64,000 nt of DNA, from contig NZ_JALKCG010000008.1 of NCBI RefSeq assembly GCF_023016525.1, positions 1-64,000 of the forward strand, given 5' to 3'. How positions within the stretch are numbered: the first letter of the stretch is position 1; each line of letters begins with the position of its first letter. Shown here piece after piece: positions 63,762 through 64,000 of the stretch. The position numbers and the translations under genes were made by a program. This DNA comes from Ancylobacter koreensis. Its GTDB lineage: Bacteria; Pseudomonadota; Alphaproteobacteria; Rhizobiales; Xanthobacteraceae. The notes beneath the pieces are model-generated. The model was not told the DNA's origin, searched no databases, and worked only from the letters and a program-made list of their open reading frames with translations.

Positions 63762-63850
63762 CGTCATCCCGGCCGGAGCGAAGCGCAGAGCCGGGATCGT
63801 TCTCCGTTCTGCACGCGATCCCGGACCGGCCTGCGGCCGTCCGAGATGAC
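63762..63850. repeat. Dispersed palindromic intergenic repeat, copy B
   Basis: Starts GTCATCCCGGCCGGAGCGAA and ends CCGTCCGAGATGAC, with terminal GTCATC/GATGAC inverted repeats. It is strongly similar to copy A (11556-11640) and to the complement of copy C (35120-35210). It lies between cobW and cobN. Confidence 0.85.
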
Positions 63851-63882
63851 GAGTTCCGGGATGGCGCCCCAACGCTTTCGTT

Positions 63883-64000
63883 TCACGCCGGCACGCTCTC
63901 CCCGGCGAGGATCGCCTCCACCTTTGCCCGGTCGAGCCCCTTCAGGCCGATGGCGACGAGGCGGCCCGTGCGGGGACCGGCGCCCCACGGGCGGTCGAAA
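63883..64000 (-). CDS. cobW: CobW-type GTPase/metallochaperone, C-terminal fragment (runs off the right edge)
   Basis: Only the last 38 codons lie in the window. The frame reads FDRPWGAGPRTGRLVAIG, then LKGLDRAKVEAILAG and ESVPA before a TGA stop at 63885-63883. The RLVxIGxxLDRxxxExxL pattern is the CobW C-terminal domain. Position upstream of cobN on the same strand is typical of aerobic cob operons. The rest of the gene, and any B12 riboswitch, would lie beyond base 64000. Confidence 0.75.
   Translation of the reverse strand, partial: FDRPWGAGPRTGRLVAIGLKGLDRAKVEAILAGESVPA

Noticed and set aside
52387-64000. Cobalamin riboswitch in the cob operon
   Set aside because: No B12-box-like conserved core or suitable leader was seen in any gap; if one exists it is probably upstream of cobW beyond the window.

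Overview
The window is GC-rich chromosomal DNA with long codon-biased genes. It looks like an alphaproteobacterium of the Hyphomicrobiales, most like the Xanthobacteraceae (Ancylobacter/Starkeya/Xanthobacter type). The grounds are a BA14K-family protein, two tripartite tricarboxylate transporter (TTT) modules, an aerobic cob operon, a glgPBCAX-malQ operon, and palindromic intergenic repeats of the kind common in this class. The assignment is inferred from gene content; no rRNA or tRNA gene is visible.

Layout. 1-2.4 kb: start of a large autotransporter running off the left edge, then a BA14K protein. 2.6-11.5 kb: TTT module 1 (GlcG-like protein, TctA, TctB, TctC), a large FAD/Fe-S 2-hydroxyacid dehydrogenase, a divergent serine-glyoxylate-type aminotransferase and a GntR/FCD regulator. 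11.6-12.8 kb: azoreductase and divergent HxlR regulator. 12.9-20.5 kb: TTT module 2 (TctC, TctB, TctA), a paralogous GntR/FCD regulator, a class III CoA-transferase, an atypical crotonase and an exported yellow/royal-jelly-like protein. 20.6-22.3 kb: polar amino-acid binding protein and L,D-transpeptidase. 22.4-29.9 kb: xylose regulon (lacI-type regulator, xylB, xylA divergent from xylF, xylH, xylG). 30.0-32.5 kb: copper-type module (DUF2946, PCu(A)C, PepSY membrane protein). 32.6-36.1 kb: molybdate module (ModE-like regulator, modCBA with two operator-like palindromes). 36.2-38.8 kb: a four-gene operon of a Tat-exported small protein, a GMC oxidoreductase, a Pmp3/YqaE membrane peptide and a lipoprotein cytochrome c, partly AT-richer than its surroundings. 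39.1-39.9 kb: two small unknown proteins. 40-52 kb: glycogen operon glgP-glgB-glgC-glgA-glgX/malQ, ending in a 1390-residue fusion. 52-64 kb: aerobic cobalamin operon (cobW partial, cobN, G, H, I, J; cobK inverted; cobL, E, M, B), with a DUF423 gene at the end.

How the genes work together. Both TTT modules are high-affinity carboxylate uptake systems coupled to catabolic enzymes and a co-located GntR repressor; short palindromes in front of their transcription units are proposed operators. Module 1 suggests uptake of a 2-hydroxy acid, its oxidation, and transamination of a glyoxylate-like 2-oxo acid. Module 2 suggests CoA activation of an imported acid followed by a crotonase-fold step. Palindromic hairpins lie just downstream of three solute-binding-protein genes, consistent with more binding protein than permease.

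No insertion sequence, integrase, phage gene, CRISPR array or cobalamin riboswitch was seen. The parts least explained by known biology are the GMC/Tat/Pmp3/cytochrome operon, the crotonase lacking both usual catalytic glutamates, and the twin TTT regulons.
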